Positions 21,077 to 29,906 of a DNA stretch of 64,000 nt are shown here, one piece after another; the first letter of the stretch is position 1; each line of letters starts with the position of its first letter. The DNA comes from Acidobacteriaceae bacterium. Lineage in GTDB: Bacteria; Acidobacteriota; Terriglobia; Terriglobales; Acidobacteriaceae. Both the position numbers and the translations under genes were made by a program. The notes beneath the pieces are model-generated. The model was not told the DNA's origin. It searched no databases and was given only the letters and a program-made list of their open reading frames with translations. The DNA lies in assembly GCA_025462885.1 (NCBI GenBank), contig JAOAPN010000009.1:93263-157262 (forward strand), in the 5' to 3' direction.

Positions 21077-22474
21077 ATGAGTACTGTGTATGATCTGATC
21101 GTCATCGGATCCGGCCCCGCCGGACAGCGAGCCGCCATCTACGGCGCAAAGCTCGGAAAAAAAGTAGCCCTGGTTGAGATGCGTGAGGTTGTTGGAGGTG
21201 CCTGCATCAACACCGGCACCATTCCCTCCAAGACCATGCGAGAGGCTGTTCTTCACCTCTCCGGCTACAACTACAAGTCCATCTACGGGATGAACTACAG
21301 GGTCAAGGAACGCATCACCATGGCGGACCTCGCCTTCCGCGTTCAGCACGTCATCAAGACCGAGATCGACGTCACCGAAGCCCAACTCTCCCGCAATAAT
21401 ATCGAGATGCTGGTCGGCGTAGCCTCCTTCGAAGACGCCACTCACCTGAAGGTCACCAACTCCAAGGGTTCGACCATCTATGAGGCGAAGAGCATCCTCA
21501 TCGCCACCGGCACCAAGCCGGCCGCGTCGGAGAAGGTTCCGATCAACGGACGCAGCATCATCAACTCCGACCTTGTCCTTGACCTCCCGGCGCTCCCCAA
21601 GACCCTGATCGTGGTCGGCGGCGGCGTCATCGGTGTCGAGTACACCTGTATGTTTTCGGCTTTGGGCGTCCGCGTCACCCTGATCGAGCGCCGTCCCCGC
21701 CTGCTGGAATTCGCCGATCAGGAGATTGTCGAGGCCCTCAGCTACCACCTCCGCGACTCCCGCGTCACCATGCGCCTGAACGAAGAGGTGGAGTCGGTCG
21801 AAGAGATGCCCGACGGGACCGTCGTCGCCAACCTTGAATCGAAGAAGAAGGTCCAGGGCGATGCGCTGCTGTACGCCGTCGGCCGCCAGGGCAACGTGGA
21901 CGAGCTCAACCTGGGCGCAATCGGGGTGGACTCCGACTCCCGTGGCCGCATCCCGGTCGACAAGGACTTCCGCACCAAGGTTCCGAATATCTACGCCGTC
22001 GGCGATGTCATCGGCTTTCCGTCGCTGGCCTCCGTTTCGATGGAGCAGGGCCGCGTCGCCGCCGCCCGTGCCTTCGGGGACGACACCATCCTCTCCAATC
22101 CCAGCTTCTATCCCTACGGCATCTGGACTATTCCGGAGATCAGCTTCCTCGGCAAGACGGAAGAGCAGCTCACGGAAGAGGATGTTCCCTACGAGGTCGG
22201 AGTCGCCTACTATCGCGAGATCGCCCGCGGACAGATCCGCGGAGATACGACCGGACGCCTGAAACTCATCTTCCACCGCATGACCCATGCCCTGCTCGGC
22301 GTTCACATCATCGGCGAGGGCGCCAGCGAGCTGGTACACATCGGCCAGGCCGTCATGGCACTGGGCGGAACGCTGGATTATTTCGTAGATACGGTCTTCA
22401 ACTATCCAACTCTCGCGGAATGTTATAAAGTTGCGGCTTTCAACGGGTTGAACCGGTTGAGCAAGTTCGACTGA
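21077..22474 (+). CDS. sthA: Soluble pyridine nucleotide transhydrogenase SthA
   Basis: The product has 465 residues. It is a FAD flavoprotein that exchanges reducing equivalents between NADPH and NAD+. YDLIVIGSGPAGQRAA is the FAD loop, and GGACINTGTIPSKT is characteristic of SthA. It retains one Cys where dihydrolipoamide dehydrogenases have a disulfide pair. VVGGGVIGVEY is the NAD(P)H loop, and YAVGDVIGFPSLASV is the second FAD motif. ATG 21077 begins right at the conserved N-terminus; the frame is open further upstream without homology. The gene is followed after 64 bases by the ROK gene. Confidence 0.93.
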   Translation: MSTVYDLIVIGSGPAGQRAAIYGAKLGKKVALVEMREVVGGACINTGTIPSKTMREAVLHLSGYNYKSIYGMNYRVKERITMADLAFRVQHVIKTEIDVTEAQLSRNNIEMLVGVASFEDATHLKVTNSKGSTIYEAKSILIATGTKPAASEKVPINGRSIINSDLVLDLPALPKTLIVVGGGVIGVEYTCMFSALGVRVTLIERRPRLLEFADQEIVEALSYHLRDSRVTMRLNEEVESVEEMPDGTVVANLESKKKVQGDALLYAVGRQGNVDELNLGAIGVDSDSRGRIPVDKDFRTKVPNIYAVGDVIGFPSLASVSMEQGRVAAARAFGDDTILSNPSFYPYGIWTIPEISFLGKTEEQLTEEDVPYEVGVAYYREIARGQIRGDTTGRLKLIFHRMTHALLGVHIIGEGASELVHIGQAVMALGGTLDYFVDTVFNYPTLAECYKVAAFNGLNRLSKFD

Positions 22475-22538
22475 AACTAAAGAAAAAGTTCTTATTTTTC
22501 TGCCAACCCGTACCAGAGCAAGCAAGGTGGAATGAAAC

Positions 22539-23471
22539 ATGGCAAAGACCATCGGCGTTACTGTTTCAGAGCGTATCCAGGCCGGCCTCGTCGTCGACCA
22601 CAAGATCGTAGGTCCGCTCCATGTCTTCCCCGCAAACTACGACCCGGACTCCGAAGATGGCGATGACGGCCTGGTTGAGCTTCCCACTGAGACTCTCGTC
22701 CACACGATCTGCGACCAGATTCTAGCCGCCGCCAACGGCGCGACCGACATCCAGGCGGTCGGCGTAGCCCTGCCCGGCCTCATCCGCACCGGAGTCGTCG
22801 AAGAGGCACCGAACCTCCCGCAGCTCAAGGGTGCGCGCATCCAGGAATTCATCACCAATGAGCTCCGCAATCGCGGCATCCACGCTCCCGTCACCATTCT
22901 CAACGATGCCGACGGTTGCGCTGCCGGCCTGGCCTCCCTGCATGGGCGGTTGAACAGTTTCATTCGTGTCTGGACCCTTGGGATTGGTATCGGTTATGGC
23001 CGCTACCCCTTTGCCGAGGGCGTCTGGGAGGGCGGCCACAGCGTCGTCTCGCTCGACGACAAAGAGCGCTTCTGCGGTTGCGGAGGACGCGGCCACATGG
23101 AAGGCATCATGGGTCACCGTGCCATGCGCCTTCGCTTCCTGGATATGGAGCCCGAAGAGGTCTTCGAGGCCGCCAAGATCAACCCCGCCACCGGCCACTG
23201 TGCCGACCAGCGTTGCCTGGAGTTCAAACACCTGTGGCATAAGGCCTTGGCCGCCTCGACCGCCAGCTCGATCCACATGGCGGGAGCAGGCAAGTTTTAC
23301 CTCACCGGGTTCAACGTTCGCTTCGTGGATCTGCCCATGCTGAAGGATTATCTGCAGCAGATGGTCAAGATGAGCCCACTGCAGAGCTACTCCGTGGAGA
23401 TCGTCCACGACGATGCCCAGACCCGCGTCATCGGAGCCGCAGTCAGCGCAGAACAAGCCGCCGGTCTGTAA
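22539..23471 (+). CDS. ROK family protein with altered ATP and zinc motifs
   Basis: The product has 310 residues. It shares the ROK (repressor, ORF, kinase) layout: VGVALPGLI, ILNDADGCAAG with the catalytic-type Asp, TLGIGIGYG, and a CGCGGRGHME metal motif. Two things are unusual. The N-terminal phosphate-binding DxGGT loop of sugar kinases is replaced by GVTVSERIQAG. The third Cys of CxCGxxGCxE is His. It has no DNA-binding domain. It may be a divergent sugar kinase or a non-catalytic binding protein. It probably shares the sthA transcript. Confidence 0.8.
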   Translation: MAKTIGVTVSERIQAGLVVDHKIVGPLHVFPANYDPDSEDGDDGLVELPTETLVHTICDQILAAANGATDIQAVGVALPGLIRTGVVEEAPNLPQLKGARIQEFITNELRNRGIHAPVTILNDADGCAAGLASLHGRLNSFIRVWTLGIGIGYGRYPFAEGVWEGGHSVVSLDDKERFCGCGGRGHMEGIMGHRAMRLRFLDMEPEEVFEAAKINPATGHCADQRCLEFKHLWHKALAASTASSIHMAGAGKFYLTGFNVRFVDLPMLKDYLQQMVKMSPLQSYSVEIVHDDAQTRVIGAAVSAEQAAGL

Positions 23472-23534
23472 ATCCAAACGGCGGCTGCTGCTGAGTGATG
23501 CATCCAGCCTCGCAGGGTTTGTCGACGAATCAAA

Positions 23535-24341
23535 TCAGTGCTGGCAGACCGGGCAAAAATGCGTCCCTCGCCCACCTACGACGATCTTCTTGATCGGGGT
23601 CCCACAGACTTTGCAGGGCTCGCCGCCTCGTCCGTAGACGGCATGCTCGATCTGGAAGTACCCGCTCATCCCCTCCGCGTCCACATAGTCCGATACTGAA
23701 GACCCGCCCAGCTTGATCGCCCGCGCCAGCACCTTTTGAAGTTCGACACGCAGCCGCCCCAGCTCAGCATACGTCAGCTTACCTGCCGGTCGCGTGGGCC
23801 GAATCCCGGCCCGAAACAGGCTCTCATCCGCATAGATATTTCCCACTCCATGCAGCAGGCTCTGGTTCAGCAAAGCCGCCTTGATGGCAATCTTCCGTCC
23901 CTTGAAGAGCGCAGCAAACTCCACATCCCCGATCGTCGTAGGCTCTACCCCTGGCCCCGCATACGCCTCGCGGAGTACACTCAGCCGCCCAAACCGCCGC
24001 GGGTCCACGAACCGCACCTCCCGCCCGTCCGCCAGCGTTAGCACTGCATGCGTATGTGCCGGTTTTGGAATATCGCCCTCCGCAACCAGCAGGCGGCCTG
24101 TCATTCCCAGGTGGACCAGGAACTCGGCCTTCTGGTTCTTCTTCTGGAGAGAAACCACAATCGTCTTTCCTACCCGGCGGACGCCCTCAATCACTGATCC
24201 CGTCAGGACTGCCTCGATCTCTACCTCGGGGCTTTTGAATGTTTGGGGCTTTCCACTCGTCCACACGGAGACGATCCGTGCGCCGCGCACCCGCGCGTTC
24301 ACCCCATTTGCAATGGTTTCGACCTCTGGCAGCTCAGGCAT
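23535..24341 (-). CDS. mutM: Formamidopyrimidine-DNA glycosylase (Fpg/MutM)
   Basis: The product has 268 residues. It removes oxidised purines from DNA and cleaves the abasic site. After Met, PELPEVE supplies the catalytic Pro and Glu. HLGMTGRLLV, GVGNIYADESLF and the C-terminal zinc finger (CKVCGTPIKKIVVGGRG, then FCPVC) are all in place. The length is normal. It is convergent with the ROK gene. Confidence 0.97.
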   Translation of the reverse strand: MPELPEVETIANGVNARVRGARIVSVWTSGKPQTFKSPEVEIEAVLTGSVIEGVRRVGKTIVVSLQKKNQKAEFLVHLGMTGRLLVAEGDIPKPAHTHAVLTLADGREVRFVDPRRFGRLSVLREAYAGPGVEPTTIGDVEFAALFKGRKIAIKAALLNQSLLHGVGNIYADESLFRAGIRPTRPAGKLTYAELGRLRVELQKVLARAIKLGGSSVSDYVDAEGMSGYFQIEHAVYGRGGEPCKVCGTPIKKIVVGGRGTHFCPVCQH

Positions 24342-24449
24342 CTATTCAGCATAGATGCTCGATGCAGCCTGTCGGATCCCGTTCCAAACGACCCAACCTC
24401 ACTTGTGGCAAAAAATATGCCCGGTAGACGACCGGGCTACTCTCATCCT

Positions 24450-24550
24450 TAGGCAGTATCGACATAGAGCTTATGGAAGGTGTGCCCTTCCGCTGTCCAC
24501 CGAATTCACCATGCGCGAGATGTAACGCCGGTATAGGTCGATACTGCCTA
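24450..24550. repeat. Inverted-repeat element, copy B (short form)
   Basis: The ends are near-perfect inverted repeats: TAGGCAGTATCGACATA at 24450-24466 and its partner TATAGGTCGATACTGCCTA at 24532-24550. The interior holds GGAAGGTGTGCCCTTCC, CACCGAATTC and GATGTAACGCCGGTATA, all shared with copy A at 15448-15742. It lacks the nested section present in copy A. It lies between mutM and the lipoprotein gene. A separate small hairpin (GCCCGGT/ACCGGGC) lies at 24418-24436. Confidence 0.8.
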
Positions 24551-24566
24551 CGTTGCAAGCCTGGGC

Positions 24567-25193
24567 CTACTGGGAGGCGTCACTCTTATCGTTCCCCAGC
24601 GTAATGTGGCTCGGAAGATCCAGCGCTACCATGCCGAACTTGGTGCCGCCATCCTCCGGATCGATCGCCACGATGTGCTGGTGGACCTTGGACCCGGCCT
24701 TCAACTGCATCTTGCCCGAGACGTCACTGTTCGCGTCCAGATGGTTCTCCTTCTCGTTGTCGCAGCCAAGTCCTTCCGCGGTACGAGCCGGGGTTCCGAC
24801 GGGTTTGTTGTTGGAGCACTGGATCACGTCGCCGTACCGGCCCAGGGCCTTGCGGTAGAACGCCGCCACCTGCTCCGGCGAATCCGTCGTGCGGTAACTG
24901 ACTGCCTTTACGCGAAGCTGGAAATTGCCGAAAGACAGATTGACGTCCGCGGCGCCGTTGTCTTTATCCTTTTTCTTGACCAGTTCAGCGCCGGGGTAGG
25001 GAGGGAGTCCGATGCCCTGCAATACGGTGTTATCGTTCGTCTTGACCGACATGCCGCCGAAGGGGGTCGCGATCTTCATGTCTTCCCCGTCGCCCTTCTT
25101 GTTCGATTCGAATCGGCAGCCCAGCATAGCCGTCAAGCTCAAGGTCGCCGTCAATACCAGAAGTGTCGCTGCCAGCGTTCGTATCGTGCTCAT
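24567..25193 (-). CDS. Putative lipoprotein
   Basis: The product has 208 residues. The N-terminus is hydrophobic and ends in a lipobox (LTAMLGC), so the mature protein is probably lipid-anchored in the envelope. It then has GLPPYPGAELVKK, a segment often seen in acidobacterial proteins that measure small surface terms, and AVSYRTTDSPEQVAAFYRKALGRYG. The latter resembles a domain found in several uncharacterised secreted proteins. No catalytic motif is evident. It is single, upstream of an inverted-repeat element. Confidence 0.78.
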   Translation of the reverse strand: MSTIRTLAATLLVLTATLSLTAMLGCRFESNKKGDGEDMKIATPFGGMSVKTNDNTVLQGIGLPPYPGAELVKKKDKDNGAADVNLSFGNFQLRVKAVSYRTTDSPEQVAAFYRKALGRYGDVIQCSNNKPVGTPARTAEGLGCDNEKENHLDANSDVSGKMQLKAGSKVHQHIVAIDPEDGGTKFGMVALDLPSHITLGNDKSDASQ

Positions 25194-25397
25194 CTGAATC
25201 CCCCTTGAGTTCCATCCTCAGGTTACGATACGCCGAAGGGAAGGCTGCGGTTCCACGCCGCCGGCGCCGGCCAGCCTCCTCCGCGGAGGAGGGCTCGAAG
25301 TATGCACTACAGAAGCGCTGCCAACGCAGCCATGGCTGGCCTATACTTATTGGCAAGGCGAGCCCGGGTCGATGGCGGGAAGATAGGGTCTTCTGGC

Positions 25398-25943
25398 ATG
25401 GCACAGCACGAGCCAATCCGTGGGCGTTCTCCGGCAGGGAGTTCGGAGATTCCGGACAAACTGTACTTCCGGATCGGCGAGGTCGCGCGCCTCTGCGACA
25501 TTCCGGCCTACGTCCTGCGCTTCTGGGAGAGCGAATTCCCCCAGCTCCGACCCAACAAAGGTGGAACCGGCCAGCGCCTCTATCGCCGGAAGGACGTCGA
25601 GACCGCTCTGCGGATCAAGGGCCTGCTTTACGACGAGGGCTACACCATTCCCGGCGCGCGGCAAGCCATCAAAACCGAGATGAAGCAGGGAGCACCGCAA
25701 CTCGCACTCGGCCTGCCTGCGGACAGTGGCGTCGAGACGCAGCACCTCCACAAGCTGCAGACCGAATTGAAAGACCTGCTTACGCTCTTGTCCAAACCTG
25801 CAACCGCGCGCGGTGCCGTCCACCCGTTCAGAGCACCCCGACCGCAGCGGCCCGGCGCAGTACGGCCAATGGCCCCGCAGAGGATCACCGATAGCAAAGA
25901 CCTCTTTGAACTGCTATCGACCGTGACGCCAAGAGAAGACTGA
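25398..25943 (+). CDS. MerR family transcriptional regulator
   Basis: The product has 181 residues. A MerR-type winged helix-turn-helix occupies about 25-95: [20 protein letters not shown], then [19 protein letters not shown]. The 85-residue C-terminus is variable and basic and contains no effector-binding Cys cluster. It resembles the MerR proteins placed near infC/pheT or murJ in other bacteria, but the target is not deducible here. ATG 25398 lacks a clear RBS. Confidence 0.85.
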   Translation: MAQHEPIRGRSPAGSSEIPDKLYFRIGEVARLCDIPAYVLRFWESEFPQLRPNKGGTGQRLYRRKDVETALRIKGLLYDEGYTIPGARQAIKTEMKQGAPQLALGLPADSGVETQHLHKLQTELKDLLTLLSKPATARGAVHPFRAPRPQRPGAVRPMAPQRITDSKDLFELLSTVTPRED

Positions 25944-26002
25944 GCGCCATAATCTTTTCGAATACGCTACCCTCCTGCTAGCCCGAAGCATCCTAAAGAA
26001 AT

Positions 26003-26416
26003 ATGAGCTCCTCGCAACGCCCCAGTTCGCAGAAGCGCCGTTCGCTGCGTCTGCACATGTCCCATAGCGGATCGCGCACCAGAGTTTCAAACCCCAGCAG
26101 TGGAATTCCTATCCAATGCGAGCGATGTCCGACCCAGGCCTTCTGCCGGAGCACCCTGCGCGCCGAAGACCTGAGGCATCTGCTGGTGATGCGCTATCCG
26201 GTGCGATGCCTGCGCTGCGGCCAGCGGCAGATGGTGAGCTTTACGGTCGCGGGGATCTCCGTGCCGTCGCACATCAAGCAACGCCGGGTACGGAACACAT
26301 TGGAGCTGGACTCGCAATGGACAGGGCCAGTTAAGGAGTCGCTTCGTCCCAAACCGCGGAAGAGCGCGGCTTCGGAGGCAGTAGGTTCTTCGGAGACAGG
26401 CTCCGGCTCTGCCTAG
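26003..26416 (+). CDS. Small Cys-pair (zinc-ribbon-like) protein
   Basis: The product has 137 residues and a basic, Ser-rich N-terminus. There are two Cys pairs, IQCERCPTQAFC and VRCLRCGQRQ, spaced like a zinc ribbon. A basic C-terminal tail follows. The family is not recognised and the function is unknown. It follows the MerR gene by 60 bases and overlaps the convergent murJ stop by four bases. Confidence 0.65.
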   Translation: MSSSQRPSSQKRRSLRLHMSHSGSRTRVSNPSSGIPIQCERCPTQAFCRSTLRAEDLRHLLVMRYPVRCLRCGQRQMVSFTVAGISVPSHIKQRRVRNTLELDSQWTGPVKESLRPKPRKSAASEAVGSSETGSGSA

Positions 26417-28014
26417 CTTTTTCGTCGCAGGAGTTGACGCGGAAGCTTCGAACCGGTGCCCACCAGAACCGCTGCACACAGTGCTGCCCACACCACCGTC
26501 CCCACGGCGATGGCGATAAAGTCCGAGCGATGGCCGCGGCCGCGCGGCAGGTTCATCCAGCGAACACACCACGCTGTGCCTGCAAAGCTCACGCATGCAG
26601 CCAGCAGCGACCGGCCCAGCTCTCCAAGCTCCAGCCCCGCAAGGCTGACCAGGCGGTTGCGATGTAGCAGTACGGCCAGCGTCACCGTGCTCAGCACCAT
26701 GCCCACGTCCGAAGCCACGGCCAGCCCTGAGACGCCCATCTGGTGGAAGAGCACCGCGTAGACCGGAATCGAGATCAGCGTCACGCCCCATCCCGCGATT
26801 GCCGGGGTCAGCGTATTTCCCGCTGCATAGAAGCTGCGTGAGTAGATCGCCTGGGCCGACCAGGCGGCGATCGACACAGCGAAGATCGTAAAGTACTGCG
26901 AGGTCTCGACCGCATCCGAGAGCTTGAACGACCCGCCCCGGAACAGATCGATGATCGGGAACGACAGCGCTACCATCCACGCACCCGCAAGCAGCGCCGT
27001 CGCGAGCACGCGTGACACCGAACGGTTTACCGCCCCAGAAAAGTCCGTCATGCGTCCCTGCGCGAAGAGAGCCGAGAAGAAGGGCAGGGAAGCCGCGCCT
27101 GCAGCTTGCCCGAGGATCGACATGGGCGCGTTGAAGAGATTCTTCGCCACGTTCAGCCGCGAGATTCCGCCTTCGACGGAAGAGGCGTAGTAGCTTGAGA
27201 TCCACTTGTCCGCGAAGGTCAACGATACACCGATCATCAACGGCAGCGTGAGGCGTAACCACTCCAGAAACGCCGGATGACGGAGGTCGAAGACAGGCAC
27301 ATACTTCAGTCCGTTGCGGAACGCTCCGTACGCCGTGAATCCGGCGGGACCGACGATAATGCCAGCCATGACGCCGATGCCGAGCGAGTAGATCCCGAAC
27401 CGGTTCGACAGAAACACTGCGCCGAAGATGATTCCGAGGTTGTAGATCAGCGGCGTTACGGCCTGGTAGAGGAAGATTTTTCGCACCAGCAACCGCGACC
27501 CGAGGACTCCGCCGATGAAGAAGAAGAGCGGTCCGGGCAGAATGATCCGGGTGAGGCGCGTACACACCAGTGCGCTTTCGGGCGTGAATTTCGGAAACGC
27601 GATCCGCGTGTAGAGTGGAGCGAAGATCTCGGCCAGCAGAATGGCAACGGTCAGGACGACCATCATCGCGTTAAGCACGATGGAGAGCGCACGGTCGCCG
27701 CCTTCTTCGTCTCCGGCCTGCTTGTAGCGATTCAGGATCGACATCAGGGAGATCGAAGCGACTCCGCCGACGAGGAAGTAGCCCAGCATATCCGGCAACT
27801 GGAAGGCTGCGTTATAAGCGTCGGTCGCCTGTCCGGCGCCGAAGATCTTGTTGATGAACTTCGTTCGCACCAGCCCAAGCACGCCTGAGAGAAACGTCGA
27901 GGCCATGATCAGCAGCGTCGCTGAGAAGGCCGTATGCGTATGCGAGAGGCGCAGCCATCCAAAGCGCCCGGCTCTGACGGTCGCAGCTTCGATCGAATTG
28001 TCCGGTGTACTCAA
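26413..28014 (-). CDS. murJ: Lipid II flippase MurJ (MviN family)
   Basis: The product has 533 residues and about 14 membrane helices. It flips lipid II across the cytoplasmic membrane for peptidoglycan synthesis. MurJ-type features are FLSGVLGLVRTKFINKIFGAG at the first helix, AYNAAFQLPDMLGYFLVGG, LLVRKIFLYQAVTPLIYNLG and FYAAGNTLTPAIAG. The N-terminus precedes the first helix by about 30 residues. It is convergent with the small Cys-pair protein gene. Confidence 0.92.
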   Translation of the reverse strand: MSTPDNSIEAATVRAGRFGWLRLSHTHTAFSATLLIMASTFLSGVLGLVRTKFINKIFGAGQATDAYNAAFQLPDMLGYFLVGGVASISLMSILNRYKQAGDEEGGDRALSIVLNAMMVVLTVAILLAEIFAPLYTRIAFPKFTPESALVCTRLTRIILPGPLFFFIGGVLGSRLLVRKIFLYQAVTPLIYNLGIIFGAVFLSNRFGIYSLGIGVMAGIIVGPAGFTAYGAFRNGLKYVPVFDLRHPAFLEWLRLTLPLMIGVSLTFADKWISSYYASSVEGGISRLNVAKNLFNAPMSILGQAAGAASLPFFSALFAQGRMTDFSGAVNRSVSRVLATALLAGAWMVALSFPIIDLFRGGSFKLSDAVETSQYFTIFAVSIAAWSAQAIYSRSFYAAGNTLTPAIAGWGVTLISIPVYAVLFHQMGVSGLAVASDVGMVLSTVTLAVLLHRNRLVSLAGLELGELGRSLLAACVSFAGTAWCVRWMNLPRGRGHRSDFIAIAVGTVVWAALCAAVLVGTGSKLPRQLLRRKS

Positions 28015-28097
28015 AGTGTCGTAGGGATCCTGCGAACGGATGACCGACTGACCGACGCAGGATCGATTCTATCGAGCCTTACGCTGGGCGGACCTCT

Positions 28098-28313
28098 TTA
28101 CTTCGCGTCTTCGTACTCTTCGTTCCATGCGGTCTGGATGGCTTCAAGAAGGCCTTCGTTGGATTTCGCGGGGTCGCCGATGAAGCCGTCGAGGCTTGTG
28201 ACGTACTTGTGGAGGTCCGTGAAGCGCACGGTGTACGGTTCGGTGTCAGGGTATTTTTCCTGAAGCTGGATGCCGATCTCTTCAGTGTCGGTCCAATCGA
28301 TTTCGCGGGGCAT
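28098..28313 (-). CDS. iscX: Fe-S assembly protein IscX
   Basis: The product has 71 residues. The pattern is that of IscX/YfhJ: IDWTDTEEIGIQLQEKYPD, then RFTDLHKYVTSLDGF and NEGLLEAIQTAWNEEY. IscX binds the cysteine desulfurase IscS and tunes cluster assembly. ATG 28313 has GAGAGG seven bases before it. It is the last member of the ISC set on this strand, separated from fdx by a plus-strand gene and an AT-rich gap. Confidence 0.93.
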   Translation of the reverse strand: MPREIDWTDTEEIGIQLQEKYPDTEPYTVRFTDLHKYVTSLDGFIGDPAKSNEGLLEAIQTAWNEEYEDAK

Positions 28314-28678
28314 GGTAGATCCTCTCGTTCAGTCTACTTGGTGCTGAAGGGGGGCACCCCCCTGGGGTTACCTTTGCATAAGTCTATTTGATGTAACGAC
28401 TTGCGGTGAGCGTGAGCCGCTAAATTCGTGCAAGTAAAAGGGTTACGGGTAAATTCGTGCAGCAGCTCAACTTAGGGCGCATTCCTTTGTTTTTCAACAA
28501 TATGCGTGCGCTAAGAAAGCCCAACCTCGTGGCTGAGCTTCTTTTTTCCTCTACTTCCAATTGTACGAAATCGACCAAAACTAAAATGCCACTTTTCTCA
28601 TGTTTATTTTTCACCTCCTAAGTGTTGAGGTGCTTTCAGTTCCACTTTTTGAAGAGGAAGATTTTTAAGTTCTAGGGC
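28314..28678. other. AT-rich gap between iscX and a nuclease-like gene
   Basis: These 365 bases have clearly lower G+C than the flanks. They contain a GGGGGGCACCCCCC palindrome near 28346, a direct repeat TAAATTCGTGCA at 28421-28432 and 28450-28461, and long T and A runs at 28530-28670. A 64-codon minus-strand frame (28420-28614) has no RBS and an unlikely composition. No DnaA boxes of the TTATNCACA type were seen. It may be part of the material that came with the plus-strand gene. Confidence 0.5.
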
Positions 28679-29665
28679 TTGACAGTATTTCGAGGTAGCT
28701 CTGATTCAGATCGTTCGGAAGAAACTCTGAGCTGGCGGATTTTTAGGCGTCGCGCGCTTCAATTTCTTCGGCGGACACACCCACAGGGGAATCTGCAAGG
28801 ATGGGTGGGAGGATTCGGCGAGATGTTGCAGGCGTATAGCGCGTCGATGTTGCGGAGGGAGTTGAGCGAGCGGGGTAAGCGGCTTGCTCGCAGCGAAGGG
28901 CTGCTGCATGAGCTTTCGCCGGGTGGGAGTCCGGTGGTGATGTTTGGAAGGGATGAGACGGGGCGGCATGGGAACTTTCATGCGGCTTCCTACGAACGGA
29001 TCTGCGCGACGCCGGAGTGGTCGCGACGTTTGCTGAAGGTTCACACGGCCTCCCGACGCGTGAGAGCGCTGGCGGATTGGCGGTGGATGGAGCTGGATTC
29101 AGTGAACAGTTCGGATGCGCTGCTGATGAATGTGTTTTGCCATCCGGGAGTGGTGTCGGAGGATGGGTTGTCGGCTGACGTGGCCCGTCTGCTGGGGGTG
29201 GATGGAGGGAGTCAGCCGTGCTTCGGGTTGCATCCGGGGGTTCCGTTGAAGAGCGGGAGGGTGGATAGAACGGAGATCGATATGCAGCTTGCGGATCTGT
29301 ATGTGGAGGCAAAGCTGACGGAGACAGGGTTTCAGCAGTGCGGGCCGAAGCTGCTGGAGCGGTACCGGGATTATGAAGCGGTATTCGACGTCAGCCGGTT
29401 GCCCTGGACGCCGGTAGGGATGGTGCAGGGGTACCAACTGATCCGGAATGTGCTGGCGGCGTATGCGGGGGAGGCCGCGTTCTGCGTACTGTGCGATGCG
29501 CGCCGGAAGGATCTGGTGGAGATGTGGTATTCGGTGATGGCGGCAGTGCAGGTGCCGGGGTTTCGGTGGAGATTGAAGCTGCTGACATGGCAGGAATTGG
29601 CGGGGAGTTTGCCGGGGGATTTGCAGGAGTTTCTGGAGGTGAAGTACGGGATTGTGGCGGGGTGA
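28679..29665 (+). CDS. PD-(D/E)XK nuclease-like protein
   Basis: The product has 328 residues if the TTG at 28679 is used. ATG 28823 is the next plausible start and neither has a good RBS. The middle holds TEIDMQLADLYVEAKLTE, with Glu210 and Lys212 in an E-x-K arrangement preceded by acidic residues, as in PD-(D/E)XK nucleases. RYRDYEAVFDVSRLPW and a Trp/Leu-rich C-terminus follow. I tentatively link it to uncharacterised putative restriction-endonuclease-like families; no methylase partner is adjacent. It lies head-out between iscX and fdx on the opposite strand, with an AT-rich 5' flank, so it may be an insertion. Confidence 0.65.
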   Translation: MTVFRGSSDSDRSEETLSWRIFRRRALQFLRRTHPQGNLQGWVGGFGEMLQAYSASMLRRELSERGKRLARSEGLLHELSPGGSPVVMFGRDETGRHGNFHAASYERICATPEWSRRLLKVHTASRRVRALADWRWMELDSVNSSDALLMNVFCHPGVVSEDGLSADVARLLGVDGGSQPCFGLHPGVPLKSGRVDRTEIDMQLADLYVEAKLTETGFQQCGPKLLERYRDYEAVFDVSRLPWTPVGMVQGYQLIRNVLAAYAGEAAFCVLCDARRKDLVEMWYSVMAAVQVPGFRWRLKLLTWQELAGSLPGDLQEFLEVKYGIVAG

Positions 29666-29799
29666 GGGGGCAGGGTGGGAACGAACGGTCGCGCTTTACG
29701 CGATCCCCACCCGATAGATTGGAATGAATACAACAGCGATTGCAAAACGAAGCGTGTGTGACCGACGGGCCGCTTCCAGTGGGGAAATACGGGCGTCCT

Positions 29800-29878
29800 G
29801 ACGGATGCCGCGATGTGAAATGGTCCGCCTCCATTGACAAAATACAGGGGTCCTTCGCTTCGCTCAGGATGACGGGCG
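29800..29878 (+). repeat. Dispersed intergenic repeat family 2, copy 1
   Basis: GACGGATGCCGCGATG, then TGGTCCGC, then GGGGTCCTTCGCTTCGCTCA and GGATGACGGGCG. It aligns over its whole length with 35329-35407 on the same strand. Both copies lie in gaps inside the ISC region. No coding potential was seen. Confidence 0.7.
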
Positions 29879-29906
29879 AAGCGAAGAGTGTTTTGTGCGG
29901 TGGGAC

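Noticed and set aside
20957..22603. Open frame of 548 codons on the minus strand across sthA
   Set aside because: It is antisense to sthA, which has full family motifs. The antisense product looks like random Asp/Gly/Val-rich sequence.
26087..27565. Open frame of 492 codons on the minus strand overlapping murJ in another frame
   Set aside because: The overlapping murJ frame has conserved motifs and membrane helices. This frame is Arg/His/Pro-rich and motif-free.
28314..28678. Possible replication origin at the AT-rich gap near the skew switch
   Set aside because: No DnaA boxes of the TTATNCACA type and no dnaA, dnaN or gyrB nearby. The skew change alone does not place an origin here.
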